A stretch of DNA of 33,323 nt from Rhodoferax sp. U11-2br (lineage in GTDB: Bacteria; Pseudomonadota; Gammaproteobacteria; Burkholderiales; Burkholderiaceae_C). The position numbers and the translations under genes are program-made. Positions 32,991-33,323 of this stretch are shown one piece after another. Below the pieces are notes generated by a model, which ran no database searches, was not told where the DNA came from, and was given only the letters and a program-made list of their open reading frames with translations. The first letter of the stretch is position 1; the number at the start of each line of letters is the position of its first letter. The stretch covers positions 1-33,323 of the forward strand of contig NZ_JAHFZF010000041.1 of the NCBI RefSeq assembly GCF_018619435.1, read 5' to 3'.

Positions 32991-33323
32991 ATGTATTCGA
33001 TCCGCAAGCTGCACACCAGCGACTCCCTGCTGGAACTCACCGAGCTGCTACACGCCGCCTACGCCCGTTTGGGTGCGATGGGCCTGAACTACACATCGGT
33101 GGACCAGAGCCCTGAAGTGACTGCCGAGCGCATCGCAGGCGGCCAGTGTTATGTGGCCGAGCTGGATGGCCAACTGGTGGGCACGGTGGTGGTCAAGCCA
33201 ACCTATGCCACCAACGAGTGTGACTATTTCACCCGGCCGGGCGTAGCGGCCGTGCACCAGTTTGCGGTGGCCCCCGGCCTGCAGGGGCAGGGCATTGGCG
33301 GGCCTTGTTGCAGGTCTGTGAAC
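32991..33323 (+). CDS. GNAT-family acetyltransferase, cut by window end, with apparent frameshift
   Basis: Translation from ATG 32991 gives a GNAT N terminus: MYSIRKLHTSDSLLELTELL, then GGQCYVAELDGQLVGTVVVK and the acetyl-CoA segment VHQFAVAPGLQGQGIG. The last residues then become GPCCRSVN, whereas the family expects something like ALLQVCE. Reading one frame over from 33302 gives exactly ALLQVCE, so one base seems to be missing near 33300. Either a sequence error at the edge or a real frameshift. Substrate unknown. Confidence 0.7.
   Translation, partial: MYSIRKLHTSDSLLELTELLHAAYARLGAMGLNYTSVDQSPEVTAERIAGGQCYVAELDGQLVGTVVVKPTYATNECDYFTRPGVAAVHQFAVAPGLQGQGIGGPCCRSVN

Overview
The window looks like chromosome of a Comamonadaceae-type betaproteobacterium (Rhodoferax/Polaromonas/Acidovorax relatives). 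The evidence is high GC with strong G/C third-position bias, recC-recB-recD joined by ATGA overlaps, a cysI-DUF934-cysH-cysD-cysN sulfate cluster, a DUF2126 transglutaminase-like giant, and about nine copies of a 42-bp palindromic repeat of a kind I associate with this family. No rRNA, tRNA, CRISPR array or intact IS was found.

Layout. 426-10547 (+): recC, recB, recD and a secreted DUF3616 protein, all coupled by 4-nt overlaps. 10633-13489 (+): a TPR/glycosyltransferase-9-like protein and an MdtD-like MFS exporter. 13523-14830 (-): a condensation-domain-like acyltransferase. 14831-15316: non-coding, holding a palindromic repeat and a 30-bp perfect inverted repeat. 15317-18946 (-): the transglutaminase-like/DUF2126 protein.

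18947-20877 is the unusual part. On the minus strand lies a decayed integron integrase (N-terminal domain only, four in-frame stops). It is followed by a sequence very like attI of class 1 integrons, ending in GTTAGGCATCA, and then by two overlapping plus-strand genes of clearly lower GC: a four-TM membrane protein and a small secreted protein, both of unknown function. I read this as a relic integron with a possible two-gene cassette. I could not find an attC site, so the cassette assignment is inference.

21139-27547 (-): sulfate assimilation, with cysI, DUF934, 4Fe-4S APS reductase cysH, cysD and cysN, preceded by a TauE/SafE permease. Sulfate is activated by CysDN, reduced by CysH without a CysC step, and sulfite goes to sulfide by CysI. 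27742-28707 (+): an HSL-type esterase. 28746-31880: a small membrane protein and a Zn/Cd/Pb P-type ATPase (-), divergent from a CadR/PbrR-type MerR regulator (+). 31967-33323 (+): a GNAT, a ClbS/DfsB-like protein and a GNAT cut by the window end.

The palindromic repeat runs through everything. It sits between genes but also inside reading frames: one copy in recC, two in recB (one between helicase motifs), one each at the N termini of cysN and the DUF934 gene, and one that supplies the acyltransferase stop codon. This in-frame tolerance recalls Rickettsia palindromic elements.
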